Shown: in pieces, positions 27,359 to 35,465 of the stretch
Layout of the letters: each line of letters begins with the position of its first letter
Numbering within the stretch: position 1 is the first letter of the stretch
From: Duncaniella dubosii
GTDB lineage: Bacteria; Bacteroidota; Bacteroidia; Bacteroidales; Muribaculaceae
Assembly (NCBI RefSeq): GCF_004803915.1
Contig: NZ_CP039396.1
Span: 930,001 to 994,000, forward strand
Reading direction: 5' to 3'
Length of the DNA stretch: 64,000 nt
Notes under the pieces: generated by a model
What the model was told of the DNA's origin: nothing
The model's input: the letters and a program-made list of their open reading frames with translations, nothing else
The model's database searches: none
Position numbers and translations under genes: made by a program

Positions 27359-29302
27359 ATGAAGAAAAATATATTATTATCCAAAAGCCTCGTCCGTCTT
27401 CTCCTTCTCGCTCTTCTTCCGGCAATCAGTTCGTGCGGGAGCGAAGGAAATGACATGAATACGTCACTCATACCTATCCTCAGTGGTAAAAGCTACGGCT
27501 ACATCAACCTTGAAGGAGTCTACATGATAAATCCGCAATTTGATGAAGCCGGTGAATTTTTCGATAGGCGCGCACTCGTGCGCAAAGGCAATCTTTACGG
27601 ATATATCGATGAAAAAGGCACTTATGTCATCCCGCCAAAATACGTCAGTGCCACGCCTTTTTCCGAAGGAGTGGCATGGACAGTGGAGGCCGACGGCGCG
27701 CCGACTCTGATTGACACCGACGGCAACACCCAGCTTGTGGCAAAAGATGCCGAAAAAGTCTGGGTATTTACAGAAGGAATGGCCAAGGTCTTGACAACAA
27801 AATCTGACAACTCTAAAGTATACGGCTTCTTGGACAGAAAAGGGCAATTCGCAATAACGCCACAATTTGACCAGGCATATCCGTTCAGTGATGGAATGGC
27901 CAATGTACGTATCGGGAAAAATTCGGGCTATGTCGATAAGAAAGGACGAATGGAAATAAGCGACTCTATAATGAAATGCGTCTCATCGTTCTTTAGAGGA
28001 TATGCCATCGTTGAAAACGGCAATGGCGACTATGGATTAATTGATTCCAAAGGACGGCTTGAAATAAACCCACAGTTTTCTGAAATATATCCTGACGGAG
28101 ACATGCTTATCGTAGCGACCTCCGGCGATGAAAAAAACTACGGATGGTGTGACCGAAACGGAAAATTCATCATTAATCCTCAGTTTCGCAATGCCTCATT
28201 TTTCAGCAACAACGATTATGCCCCGGTTAAGATAGGAAACAGCTGGGGATATATCGACCGTAAGGGTAAAATAGTCATTAATCCACAATTTGACGATGCT
28301 CTCTCCTTTATTGACAATAAAGTGGCATTCGTCAAAACGGGTGATAAAGTAGGAATTATCGACAAAGATGGCAAATATGTGGCAAATCCACAATTTGACG
28401 AACTCCCGGGAATGTATATGCTGAATATGGCATACGGAATCCCCGCCACAAGTGTAAATTACTATGTCACCACCCGCTACTTCAACGTTGAAAAAGCCGT
28501 GGATATGGTGATGGACAACGTGACAAAAGAAGGAATCAGAGGAATAACACTAAAAACCCCGATTTCAAAAATTATCAAGGATTTTAATATTCACGAACGT
28601 AATCTCTACGGAAGCTATGGAGCGACAAATATCACATCTGCCGAACTTGGCAAAAATCTCTTCGCGACATTCAGTATTGAAGGCGACTTTTTCCAAGACG
28701 TATCCGACGGATGGTGGGGTACGACAAGCGTACTTGTAAAAAACGCAACCCCGAAAGCACTGCATTACTCTCTTCAGACAACAGGGCTGGCTATCGGGAA
28801 GGAACGAAAGTTATTCAAAGCCTTAGCTGACAGAATGAATCTTAAAATCAATTCTGACAAAAACTCGGCTACCGGAAATTATGGTAAAAACCACATCTGG
28901 CTGACTCTAAACGAGAATGAAATCAAAATATCAATGACTCCCGGAGGGAAAAATTATGCCGACGTACCGGATTCCACTCTCATCATTGAAGAACTCATCG
29001 AAGATCAAACCTCAGCGGAGACATTCGAAGGTAAAATCAACAACAAATATGGAATCGTCATGCAGCTTCTGATTCTCGGGTCAGATGTAAGCGGGACATA
29101 CCATTACACCTCTCGCAAATCACCGATTACTCTGTCAGGCACACTTGACAGCGACGGCACTATCCGGCTCGAAGAAAAAACCGGCGGGAAGATTACCGGA
29201 CAGTTTGCCGGCACATACACCCCGTCGGAAATCTCAGGAACATGGATTTCAGCCGACGGCAAAACCCGTATGCCTTTCGTTGTCGAGCGCAGCAATAATT
29301 AG
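27359..29302 (+). CDS. WG-repeat lipoprotein
   Basis: A 647-residue protein with a lipoprotein signal ending ALLPAISSC (Cys at about 26). About eight WG/KWG repeats follow (about 38-360), with units such as YGYIDEKGTYVIPPKY, WGYIDRKGKIVINPQF and VGIIDKDGKYVANPQF. The C-terminal 280 residues are a different domain, rich in beta strands (GTYHYTSRKSPITLSGTLD, FAGTYTPSEISGTW). WG repeats probably form a beta-propeller-like surface for protein contacts; the function is not known. The Sel1/TonB-C gene follows after 24 bases. Confidence 0.85.
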   Translation: MKKNILLSKSLVRLLLLALLPAISSCGSEGNDMNTSLIPILSGKSYGYINLEGVYMINPQFDEAGEFFDRRALVRKGNLYGYIDEKGTYVIPPKYVSATPFSEGVAWTVEADGAPTLIDTDGNTQLVAKDAEKVWVFTEGMAKVLTTKSDNSKVYGFLDRKGQFAITPQFDQAYPFSDGMANVRIGKNSGYVDKKGRMEISDSIMKCVSSFFRGYAIVENGNGDYGLIDSKGRLEINPQFSEIYPDGDMLIVATSGDEKNYGWCDRNGKFIINPQFRNASFFSNNDYAPVKIGNSWGYIDRKGKIVINPQFDDALSFIDNKVAFVKTGDKVGIIDKDGKYVANPQFDELPGMYMLNMAYGIPATSVNYYVTTRYFNVEKAVDMVMDNVTKEGIRGITLKTPISKIIKDFNIHERNLYGSYGATNITSAELGKNLFATFSIEGDFFQDVSDGWWGTTSVLVKNATPKALHYSLQTTGLAIGKERKLFKALADRMNLKINSDKNSATGNYGKNHIWLTLNENEIKISMTPGGKNYADVPDSTLIIEELIEDQTSAETFEGKINNKYGIVMQLLILGSDVSGTYHYTSRKSPITLSGTLDSDGTIRLEEKTGGKITGQFAGTYTPSEISGTWISADGKTRMPFVVERSNN

Positions 29303-29326
29303 GATTATGAAACCAAATAAAATAAT

Positions 29327-30385
29327 ATGAAACATTCAATAAATATACTTCGGAGAATAGTAGCACTCATGCTGCTTTCTATTTCGCTGATACCCGCAAA
29401 CGCCTACAATTATGATGAGGAAGCCGGACTGAGAAACTTCCGTGATAAATCTTATGTGGCAGCTCTCCCTATGCTTCAGCGTGCAGCCAAAGCAGGAAGT
29501 CTCCCGGCTCTTGATGCTCTCGGGCAGATGTATGAACACGGATGGGGAGTAAAAGCCGACAGAACAATCATGATGAACATGTATAACAAGGCTGCCTTAC
29601 ACAACTATCCTCCAACCCTATTTCATCTCGCAACCTATTATTACGATAGCGGCCAGACAGACAAGGGATTGGAAATGATGATAAAAGCGTCGGAACACGG
29701 ATCAACAGAAGCCAGCATGGCCTTAGGCAAACTCTATATGGCTGATGACAAAGAAAAAGCCATCAGATACTACCGCCATGCAGCGGATAACGGTGAATAT
29801 TCGGCTTTCAATGAAATAGGCCGTATATACACGCTTGACAATGACTGGCCCAATGCACTCGAATATCTGACAGAGGCCAACAGGCATAACACTATCAGCA
29901 ACGACATGAAGTTAGCTCTCGCGACCATGAAAGCCCAAGGCTTGGGCACTACAAAGAATCTGGAAGGAGCATTAAGCCTCCTGACCGAACTATATGAAAA
30001 CGGATATGAACCCGCGACTTCTCTATATAACGAGGTCAAGACCGCAGCAAACAAGATTACCGCGCCCGTATACCCCGGCGGAATCAATGCTCTTTATGCT
30101 TTCCTGCGGAAGAATGCCCGGAAACCTCATGCCGCAATCCCATCCGCACTAAACGGGACAGCCACTGTCGAATTCATTATCACTCCAGACGGAACAGTCA
30201 GCAATCCACAATATGTACGAAGGTGCAACGTCAGGGTTGACGAAGAAGTCATGCGGCTTGTCCGACTCCTGCGCGGATGGAAGCCTGCAACCAAAGGTGG
30301 AAAACCATGCAGTACAGTAACACGTCTGTCAATGTCATTTTCACCTGCCTATAACGCCGAAATCCAATTTACGAAGGTTAAATAA
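29327..30385 (+). CDS. Sel1-repeat protein with TonB C-terminal-like domain
   Basis: A 352-residue exported protein (signal peptide about 1-26). Sel1-like TPR repeats span about 35-245 (ALDALGQMYEHGWGVKADR, ASMALGKLYMADDKEKAIRYYRHAA). The last 90 residues (ALNGTATVEFIITPDGTVSNPQYVRRC to VMRLVRLLRGWKPATKGGKP) match a TonB_C domain. There is no N-terminal anchor-plus-proline-spacer as in true TonB, so it is more likely a periplasmic adaptor than an energy transducer. It is tightly linked to the WG-repeat gene. Confidence 0.85.
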   Translation: MKHSINILRRIVALMLLSISLIPANAYNYDEEAGLRNFRDKSYVAALPMLQRAAKAGSLPALDALGQMYEHGWGVKADRTIMMNMYNKAALHNYPPTLFHLATYYYDSGQTDKGLEMMIKASEHGSTEASMALGKLYMADDKEKAIRYYRHAADNGEYSAFNEIGRIYTLDNDWPNALEYLTEANRHNTISNDMKLALATMKAQGLGTTKNLEGALSLLTELYENGYEPATSLYNEVKTAANKITAPVYPGGINALYAFLRKNARKPHAAIPSALNGTATVEFIITPDGTVSNPQYVRRCNVRVDEEVMRLVRLLRGWKPATKGGKPCSTVTRLSMSFSPAYNAEIQFTKVK

Positions 30386-30502
30386 TCGCTATTGAGGGCA
30401 GAATTTTTGCAAATGGAGCCATTTTTGGACTTTTTTGCGCATTTTTTAGTCAAAAAAAGTTAAAACCAATTGGGTTTTACTTATTGTATCAATTATAATG
30501 CG

Positions 30503-30588
30503 TACATTTGCATGTGTGTTTTTCATAGTATTAGATTAAGATAAAGGTTTAAAAAGGAAAGAGGATGTCGTGAGACATCTTCTTTTTT
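30503..30588 (+). ncRNA. Small RNA of the dispersed family, copy 2
   Basis: -7 box TACATTTG (30503-30510), then the family core (30515-30549, containing TTTTTCATAGTATTAGATT) and a 12-bp hairpin with loop GTGA (30558-30585), ending in six U (30583-30588). Orientation is opposite to copies 1 and 3. It stands alone between the Sel1 gene and pyrE, with its own promoter and terminator. The rest of 30386-30805 holds only the pyrE promoter. Function unknown. Confidence 0.65.
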
Positions 30589-30747
30589 ATTATCCATTTT
30601 GTCGTAAACTGCATATCGACAAGGCGCTGTGCTGTCTTCCTCTGAAATGCCACGCAAACCCGTCGTCCAGTTCGCTGGCTCTTGTTAAAAAACAACTTTT
30701 TTAAGAAACGTAAACTAAAAAAAGTTGCATTTCGACGGCAAAAATTC

Positions 30748-30755
30748 TAATTTTG
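30748..30755 (+). promoter_or_regulatory. -7 box for pyrE
   Basis: TAATTTTG, with TTGC at 30725-30728 near -33. The ATG follows at 30806. Confidence 0.5.
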
Positions 30756-30805
30756 CGCCCGAATATTATCAATTCATTCAACCTATTTCCCGAATAGCAA
30801 TCCAC

Positions 30806-31459
30806 ATGAAAAATCTTGACCTTATCCTCGCAGAGAAGCTACTGAAAATCAGTGCTATCAAACTTCAGCCGGAAAACCCTTTCACTTGGGCGTCAGGCTG
30901 GAACTCACCCATCTATACGGATAATCGCAAGACACTCTCCTATCCCGATGTCCGCAATTTTATCAAGGTCGAGCTCACCCGCATTATCCTCGAGAACTTC
31001 GGAGATGTCGACGCCATCGCAGGTGTGGCCACCGGCGCGATAGCCCAAGGCGCTCTCGTTTCCGACACACTCGGTCTCCCATACGTCTATGTCCGCTCGA
31101 CCCCCAAGGATCACGGACTTGAAAACCTCATCGAAGGCGACCTCCGCCCCGGACAGAAAGTAGTGGTCATCGAAGACCTCGTATCGACTGGCGGAAGCAG
31201 CCTCAAGGCCGTCGAAGCCATCCGCAACGCCGGCTGCGAAGTCATCGGCATGGTCGCTATATTCAGCTACGAATTCCCCGTGGCAGTAAAGCGCTTCAAG
31301 GAAGCAAACGTCAACCTCATGACACTTTCGAACTACTCGGCCCTCATCACCGCAGCCCTCGAAACCGGATTTATCCGCGAGAGCGACGTCGCAACCCTCA
31401 AGGAATGGCGCAAAGACCCCTCGCTCTGGACTCCCGACTCCCCCAAGGTCGATGAATAA
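30806..31459 (+). CDS. pyrE: Orotate phosphoribosyltransferase
   Basis: Joins orotate with PRPP to give OMP in pyrimidine synthesis. The ATG at 30806 (MKNLDLILAEKLLKISAIKL) gives 217 residues; the longer frame to 30725 runs through the promoter. Motifs: FTWASGWNSPIYTDNRK for orotate and phosphate, VAGVATGAIAQGALV, and the PRPP site KVVVIEDLVSTGGSSLKA. Single gene followed by a hairpin and then the SRPBCC protein. Confidence 0.95.
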   Translation: MKNLDLILAEKLLKISAIKLQPENPFTWASGWNSPIYTDNRKTLSYPDVRNFIKVELTRIILENFGDVDAIAGVATGAIAQGALVSDTLGLPYVYVRSTPKDHGLENLIEGDLRPGQKVVVIEDLVSTGGSSLKAVEAIRNAGCEVIGMVAIFSYEFPVAVKRFKEANVNLMTLSNYSALITAALETGFIRESDVATLKEWRKDPSLWTPDSPKVDE

Positions 31460-31527
31460 ATCCCCTCTGACGACCGTCGCTCCGCCCAAACGGCCCGACC
31501 GACCGTCAATAATGATAGAAAAATCAT

Positions 31528-31570
31528 AAGCCACCTGTCCGCAATCAGAATTTCAACGGGCCGGTGGCTT
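31528..31570 (+). terminator. Terminator-like hairpin after pyrE
   Basis: AAGCCACC (31528-31535) pairs with GGTGGCTT (31563-31570), with further GTCC/GGGC pairing inside; followed by TTAT. Confidence 0.65.
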
Positions 31571-31619
31571 TTATCACCATAAAACAAAAACAAACCTCAA
31601 CCACAAAAAAGCTAAAGTT

Positions 31620-32039
31620 ATGGCAACATATACAGGCAAACCCGTGACACTACCCCGTCCCATCGGACAGATATACGAACGTGTGGCTGACCTCAGCCAA
31701 TACCGCTCGCTCGTCGACCAGCTCCCCGAAGAGCATCGCGAAAAGCTCAACGGCGTCGAATTCGACGGTGACTGCATCCGCATGGAAGCCCCCGCCATCG
31801 GACAGCTCGTGTTTAAAATCAGCGAGCGCATCCCCACAAGCCGCGTAAGCTTCTCGGCCGAAGGATGCCCCGTCCCCCTCAGCCTCAGCGTCAACCTCAA
31901 GGAAGCCGGCGAGGACTCGACCATACTCACACCGGCAGTCAAAATTGAAATACCCCCGATGCTCAAACCCTTCATCGGAAACAAGATTCAGGAAGCAGCC
32001 GATAAATTCGGCGAAGTCTTCACCTCTATTTTCCAGTAA
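31620..32039 (+). CDS. SRPBCC (START-like fold) protein
   Basis: A 139-residue cytoplasmic protein. The pattern IGQIYERVADLSQYRSLVDQLPEE near the N terminus and the closing amphipathic helix MLKPFIGNKIQEAADKFGEVF are typical of SRPBCC/polyketide-cyclase-like ligand-binding proteins. No catalytic residues can be named and the ligand is unknown. The Rieske-like lipoprotein gene begins 13 bases later, so the two are probably co-transcribed. Confidence 0.75.
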   Translation: MATYTGKPVTLPRPIGQIYERVADLSQYRSLVDQLPEEHREKLNGVEFDGDCIRMEAPAIGQLVFKISERIPTSRVSFSAEGCPVPLSLSVNLKEAGEDSTILTPAVKIEIPPMLKPFIGNKIQEAADKFGEVFTSIFQ

Positions 32040-32052
32040 ATATATCACCGCC

Positions 32053-32559
32053 ATGCCCGCTCTCCTTCGCAAACTGCTCCCGGCGCTCACGCTCGCAGCT
32101 ATGCTGACGGCATGCGAGTCGGTCGATGACGACCGCATCCCATACGCCGAAGTCCATCTGACATTCCACACCGTCGGCGACTGGAACATATATGGCGTGC
32201 AGGGCGACGCAGCCTCATCGCGCACCTACATATTCAACTCCAAGGAGCGCGTCCCCTCCAACTTCCCCTACACGACACTCGACCGCACCGGCTACGGCGG
32301 CCTGCTGCTCGTCACCGACGTGCTCGGCGACCTCCACGCCTACGACCTCGCATGTCCGTTCGAAGTGCGCCCAAACGTCCGCGTGTCCATTCCCGAAGGC
32401 GAACTCTTCGCCCGCTGCCCATCGTGCGGGAGCACGTTCGACGTGTTCCAGAACCGTGGCAACCCCATCTCAGGCCCGGCACAGGAACGGGGCTACGCCC
32501 TCAGACGCTACTCGGTCGTCTCGGGCGGAGCGACAGAATATCGCGTCGTGACCCGCTGA
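32053..32559 (+). CDS. Rieske-fold-like lipoprotein with altered cluster ligands
   Basis: The start MPALLRKLLPALTLAAMLTAC (ATG 32053) gives a lipoprotein signal with acylated Cys21 and a 168-residue protein. The C-terminal half resembles a Rieske domain (LACPFEV, then CPSCGSTFDVF and GNPISGPAQERGYALRRY). Canonical Rieske boxes are CxH and CxxH; here both His positions are Phe and Cys. A normal 2Fe-2S cluster is therefore unlikely; a zinc or structural site, or no metal, is possible. It is convergent with the Nudix gene. Confidence 0.75.
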   Translation: MPALLRKLLPALTLAAMLTACESVDDDRIPYAEVHLTFHTVGDWNIYGVQGDAASSRTYIFNSKERVPSNFPYTTLDRTGYGGLLLVTDVLGDLHAYDLACPFEVRPNVRVSIPEGELFARCPSCGSTFDVFQNRGNPISGPAQERGYALRRYSVVSGGATEYRVVTR

Positions 32560-32586
32560 ACAACTCACCTCGCCAATCAGGACTGA

Positions 32587-32670
32587 CGTATAAACAGACA
32601 AAAAACAGATGTGCAGGAAACGCTTGCCGGTCAAGCATTCCCTGCACATCTGTTTTTGTCTATTATCTCC
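32587..32670. terminator. Long hairpin between convergent genes (palindrome C)
   Basis: GACAAAAAACAGATGTGCAGG (32597-32617) pairs with CCTGCACATCTGTTTTTGTC (32641-32660) except for one bulged A, and an inner GCTTG/CAAGC (about 32622-32636) extends it. It serves both directions. Its GACAAAAA...CAGAT arms resemble the inner arms of palindromes A and B, but the outer TACAGAAATTCAGA part is missing. Confidence 0.75.
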
Positions 32671-32673
32671 CGA

Positions 32674-33243
32674 TTATTTCTGCCGTCCTTTCAGAGCGAA
32701 ATATTTCCAGAGCGGAGCAGCCATAAGAGCCTGCTTCATGTTGTCGTTGACAAGCATATCCCAGACCTCATCCTCGCTGAGCAATTCGACCCGGATATCC
32801 TCGGTCTCGTCGAGATGCTGCTCGGCGATGCGCTCCACATCACGGGCGATGAAACTGTAGCTGAGATTGTTCTGGCTGCTCGGATTGGCCGAAATGACCA
32901 TCGACAGCTCCCACTCCCCGCCACCGAAACCGGTCTCCTCAAGCAGCTCGCGCTGCGCCGTGGTCAGCGGGTCTTCACCCCTCTCCGCCACACCCGCGCA
33001 AAGCTCCGTCGCCACGATGCCGAGTCCGTGACGGTATTGCTTCACCATCACAAACTTACCCTCCGGAGTGATGGCAATCACATTGATCCACATAGGGTAT
33101 TCAAGCACATAATACTCGTCATACACAGTGCCGTTGGGCAGACGCACGACATCGCGCCGGGCTGTGAGCCACGGACGGCGGAAGAGATACTCACTGCTGA
33201 GGGTCTCCCATTTCATCTTCTCATCTTCATTGACAGAATTCAT
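32674..33243 (-). CDS. Nudix hydrolase, ADP-ribose pyrophosphatase type
   Basis: A 189-residue enzyme with a full Nudix box: Gly-x5-Glu in AGVAERGE, then seven residues and RELLEETGF, giving the Mg2+-binding glutamates. The flanking VVRLPNGTVYDEYYVLEYP and VKQYRHGLG are typical of ADP-ribose pyrophosphatases, which hydrolyse ADP-ribose to AMP and ribose-5-phosphate. Substrate is by family only. Downstream of recQ on the same strand. Confidence 0.9.
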   Translation of the reverse strand: MNSVNEDEKMKWETLSSEYLFRRPWLTARRDVVRLPNGTVYDEYYVLEYPMWINVIAITPEGKFVMVKQYRHGLGIVATELCAGVAERGEDPLTTAQRELLEETGFGGGEWELSMVISANPSSQNNLSYSFIARDVERIAEQHLDETEDIRVELLSEDEVWDMLVNDNMKQALMAAPLWKYFALKGRQK

Positions 33244-33273
33244 AGCTAATATATTTAGAGACGTTTATTAAAA

Positions 33274-35418
33274 TCATTTCTCTTTCTGCCTAAGCAGAAA
33301 GTCGCTTATTGCGAGCGCAACCGAGGGAAGGCCGTCAGGCATCTCGCTGTTGAGAATGTCCCACATCCCGTCGGGATTCTCGCGCGCGACGGTCATCACT
33401 CGCATATACTGCTCGCGGGTGATAATAGCCGAAAAGTCGGTCAGCTTGTCCTGACGGATGAGCGACACGATATGGCTGTAGACAGTCCGCGGCTTGATAC
33501 CCTTGGTCTCGGCGATGCCGTTGACATCATAGCCCGCATTGAGAAGCAGAAGCGTCTCTTCGTGTGACAGCCCTGTCCCCAGCGACTCGGCAATCCCCTT
33601 GAACTTGCGTATGGCGGTGACAAATGGTTTCCAGTATTTGACCGTCTTCTTCTCGCCGACACCCTCGACACGGGCAAACGAGTCCATGTCCACAGGCTCT
33701 ACGCGCACCATTTCAAGCAGCGTCTTGTCGGAAAACACGATGTAGGGAGGCACCTGCTCCTTGCGCGCAAGCTTCAGACGCACCTCCTTCAGCTCGGCCA
33801 GCAGGCGCTCGGCCGGCTTGAGTTCCGGTTCGGGGATAACCTCCTTCCTTCCGCGCGCCGTCTTGCGGCGTTCAGGCTCTTTGTATTGAGCAAGTGTGAC
33901 GGGAGTGCGGTCGCGCAGCACTATCGCTCCGTAGGCCGTCACCTTCAGATGGTTGTTTTCATTATAGGCGATGTCGATCAGACCAAGCTGTATGAGCTGC
34001 GAGAGATAGGAGTTCCACTCTGGATAGCTCAGGTCGCGCCCCGCGCCGTAGGTCTTTATCCGGTCGTAGCCACGGTCGATGAGATCGCGTTTCGAAGCCC
34101 CGCGCAGAATGTCGATCAGCATCGTGAAGCCGACCTTGCCCTCAGTCCTTATGATGGCGCTCATAGCCTTCAGGGCGATGACCGTACCGTCCATACGTTC
34201 GGGGGGATTGAGACACACGTCGCAGTTGCCGCAGTCATGGTCCATCGTCTCGTTGAAATAGCTCAACAGAATGCGTCGGCGACACAGCGACGACTCCGCA
34301 TACTCCTGCATGCGCTTCAGTTTCTCGCTGTTTATGGCCTGCTGGCCGCTCTCGTCGACGAACCCCTGAAGAGTGATGATGTCGGCGTAGGAATAGAACA
34401 TCGTTGCCTCGGCCTTCACGCCGTCGCGTCCGGCACGCCCTATCTCCTGATAGTAGCTCTCGATGTTGCGGGGCATGTTGTTGTGGACCACCCAGCGGAT
34501 ATTGCTCTTGTCGATACCCATTCCGAAAGCCACGGTGGCACACACCACCTGAACATCGCCGTTGATAAAACGGTCCTGCGCACGGTTGCGCTCCTCGATT
34601 GAAAGACCGGCATGATAGACCACCGATTTGTAGCCCATGCCGAGAAGCTCATTGTTCATCGACTCTGCCGACTTCCGGCTGATGCAGTAGACTATACCTG
34701 AATCGTGGCGGTAACGGTCGATGAGCATCGCGATGTAGCGCAGACGCTGGCTCTTGCCGGGATTGTTCATCACCCGGAGCGAGATGTTGGGACGGTCAAA
34801 CGAGCCGATAAACGTGGCCGGATCTCTGAGGCAGAGCTGTCGGGCGATGTCGTCGCGCGTGAGACGGTCGGCCGTCGCTGTGAGCGCCATGACAGGCACG
34901 TGGGGATAAAGCTCCTTCAGCCGCGAGAGACGGGTGTAGTCCGGTCGGAAATCATGTCCCCATTGCGAGATGCAGTGAGCCTCGTCGATGGCAATCAGAC
35001 TTATCGGAAGATCGCGCGACCAGCGGTCGATTTCCATCAGAAGGCGTTCGGGAGATATGTAGAGAATCTTGATGCGGCCTGTGAAAAGCTGCTGGAGTAT
35101 ATTGTGGTTCTCGGCCTCGGTCTGCATTGAGTTGACCGCCGCCGCAGGAATGCCATTGGCGGTCAGCGCGGTCACTTGGTCCTTCATAAGCGCTATGAGC
35201 GGAGAGACGACCACGGTCACCCCTCCGTCGGTCAGCAGAGCCGGAATCTGATAGCATATCGACTTGCCGCCCCCCGTAGGCATGAGCACCACGCAGTCGC
35301 GCCCGCACGCAGCCGTAGTTATTATATCGAGCTGCAAGGGACGGAATTCACTGTAACCATAAAACCGGCGCAGAAGTGCGACCGCACGTTCCTTTATATC
35401 GAGTATTGGTTCTGACAA
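33274..35418 (-). CDS. recQ: ATP-dependent DNA helicase RecQ
   Basis: 3'-5' helicase of recombination repair, 714 residues. Motifs: YGYSEFRPLQ, Walker A MPTGGGKS, DEAH box IDEAHCISQWGHDFRPDY, motif VI ESYYQEIGRAGRDG, and a zinc site with CRRRILLSYF...CGNCDVC. An RQC winged helix follows, then an HRDC domain (about 540-610) and a C-terminal HTH. The frame has no ATG before the helicase core; TTG at 35418 is the best start, placing ERAVALLRRFYGYSEFRP at the N terminus as in relatives. A WcaJ-like gene ends 47 bases upstream. Confidence 0.94.
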   Translation of the reverse strand: MSEPILDIKERAVALLRRFYGYSEFRPLQLDIITTAACGRDCVVLMPTGGGKSICYQIPALLTDGGVTVVVSPLIALMKDQVTALTANGIPAAAVNSMQTEAENHNILQQLFTGRIKILYISPERLLMEIDRWSRDLPISLIAIDEAHCISQWGHDFRPDYTRLSRLKELYPHVPVMALTATADRLTRDDIARQLCLRDPATFIGSFDRPNISLRVMNNPGKSQRLRYIAMLIDRYRHDSGIVYCISRKSAESMNNELLGMGYKSVVYHAGLSIEERNRAQDRFINGDVQVVCATVAFGMGIDKSNIRWVVHNNMPRNIESYYQEIGRAGRDGVKAEATMFYSYADIITLQGFVDESGQQAINSEKLKRMQEYAESSLCRRRILLSYFNETMDHDCGNCDVCLNPPERMDGTVIALKAMSAIIRTEGKVGFTMLIDILRGASKRDLIDRGYDRIKTYGAGRDLSYPEWNSYLSQLIQLGLIDIAYNENNHLKVTAYGAIVLRDRTPVTLAQYKEPERRKTARGRKEVIPEPELKPAERLLAELKEVRLKLARKEQVPPYIVFSDKTLLEMVRVEPVDMDSFARVEGVGEKKTVKYWKPFVTAIRKFKGIAESLGTGLSHEETLLLLNAGYDVNGIAETKGIKPRTVYSHIVSLIRQDKLTDFSAIITREQYMRVMTVARENPDGMWDILNSEMPDGLPSVALAISDFLLRQKEK

Positions 35419-35465
35419 TTGTACTGGATGAGATTGGATTGGACAATAATAGGCCGGCGCAAGAG

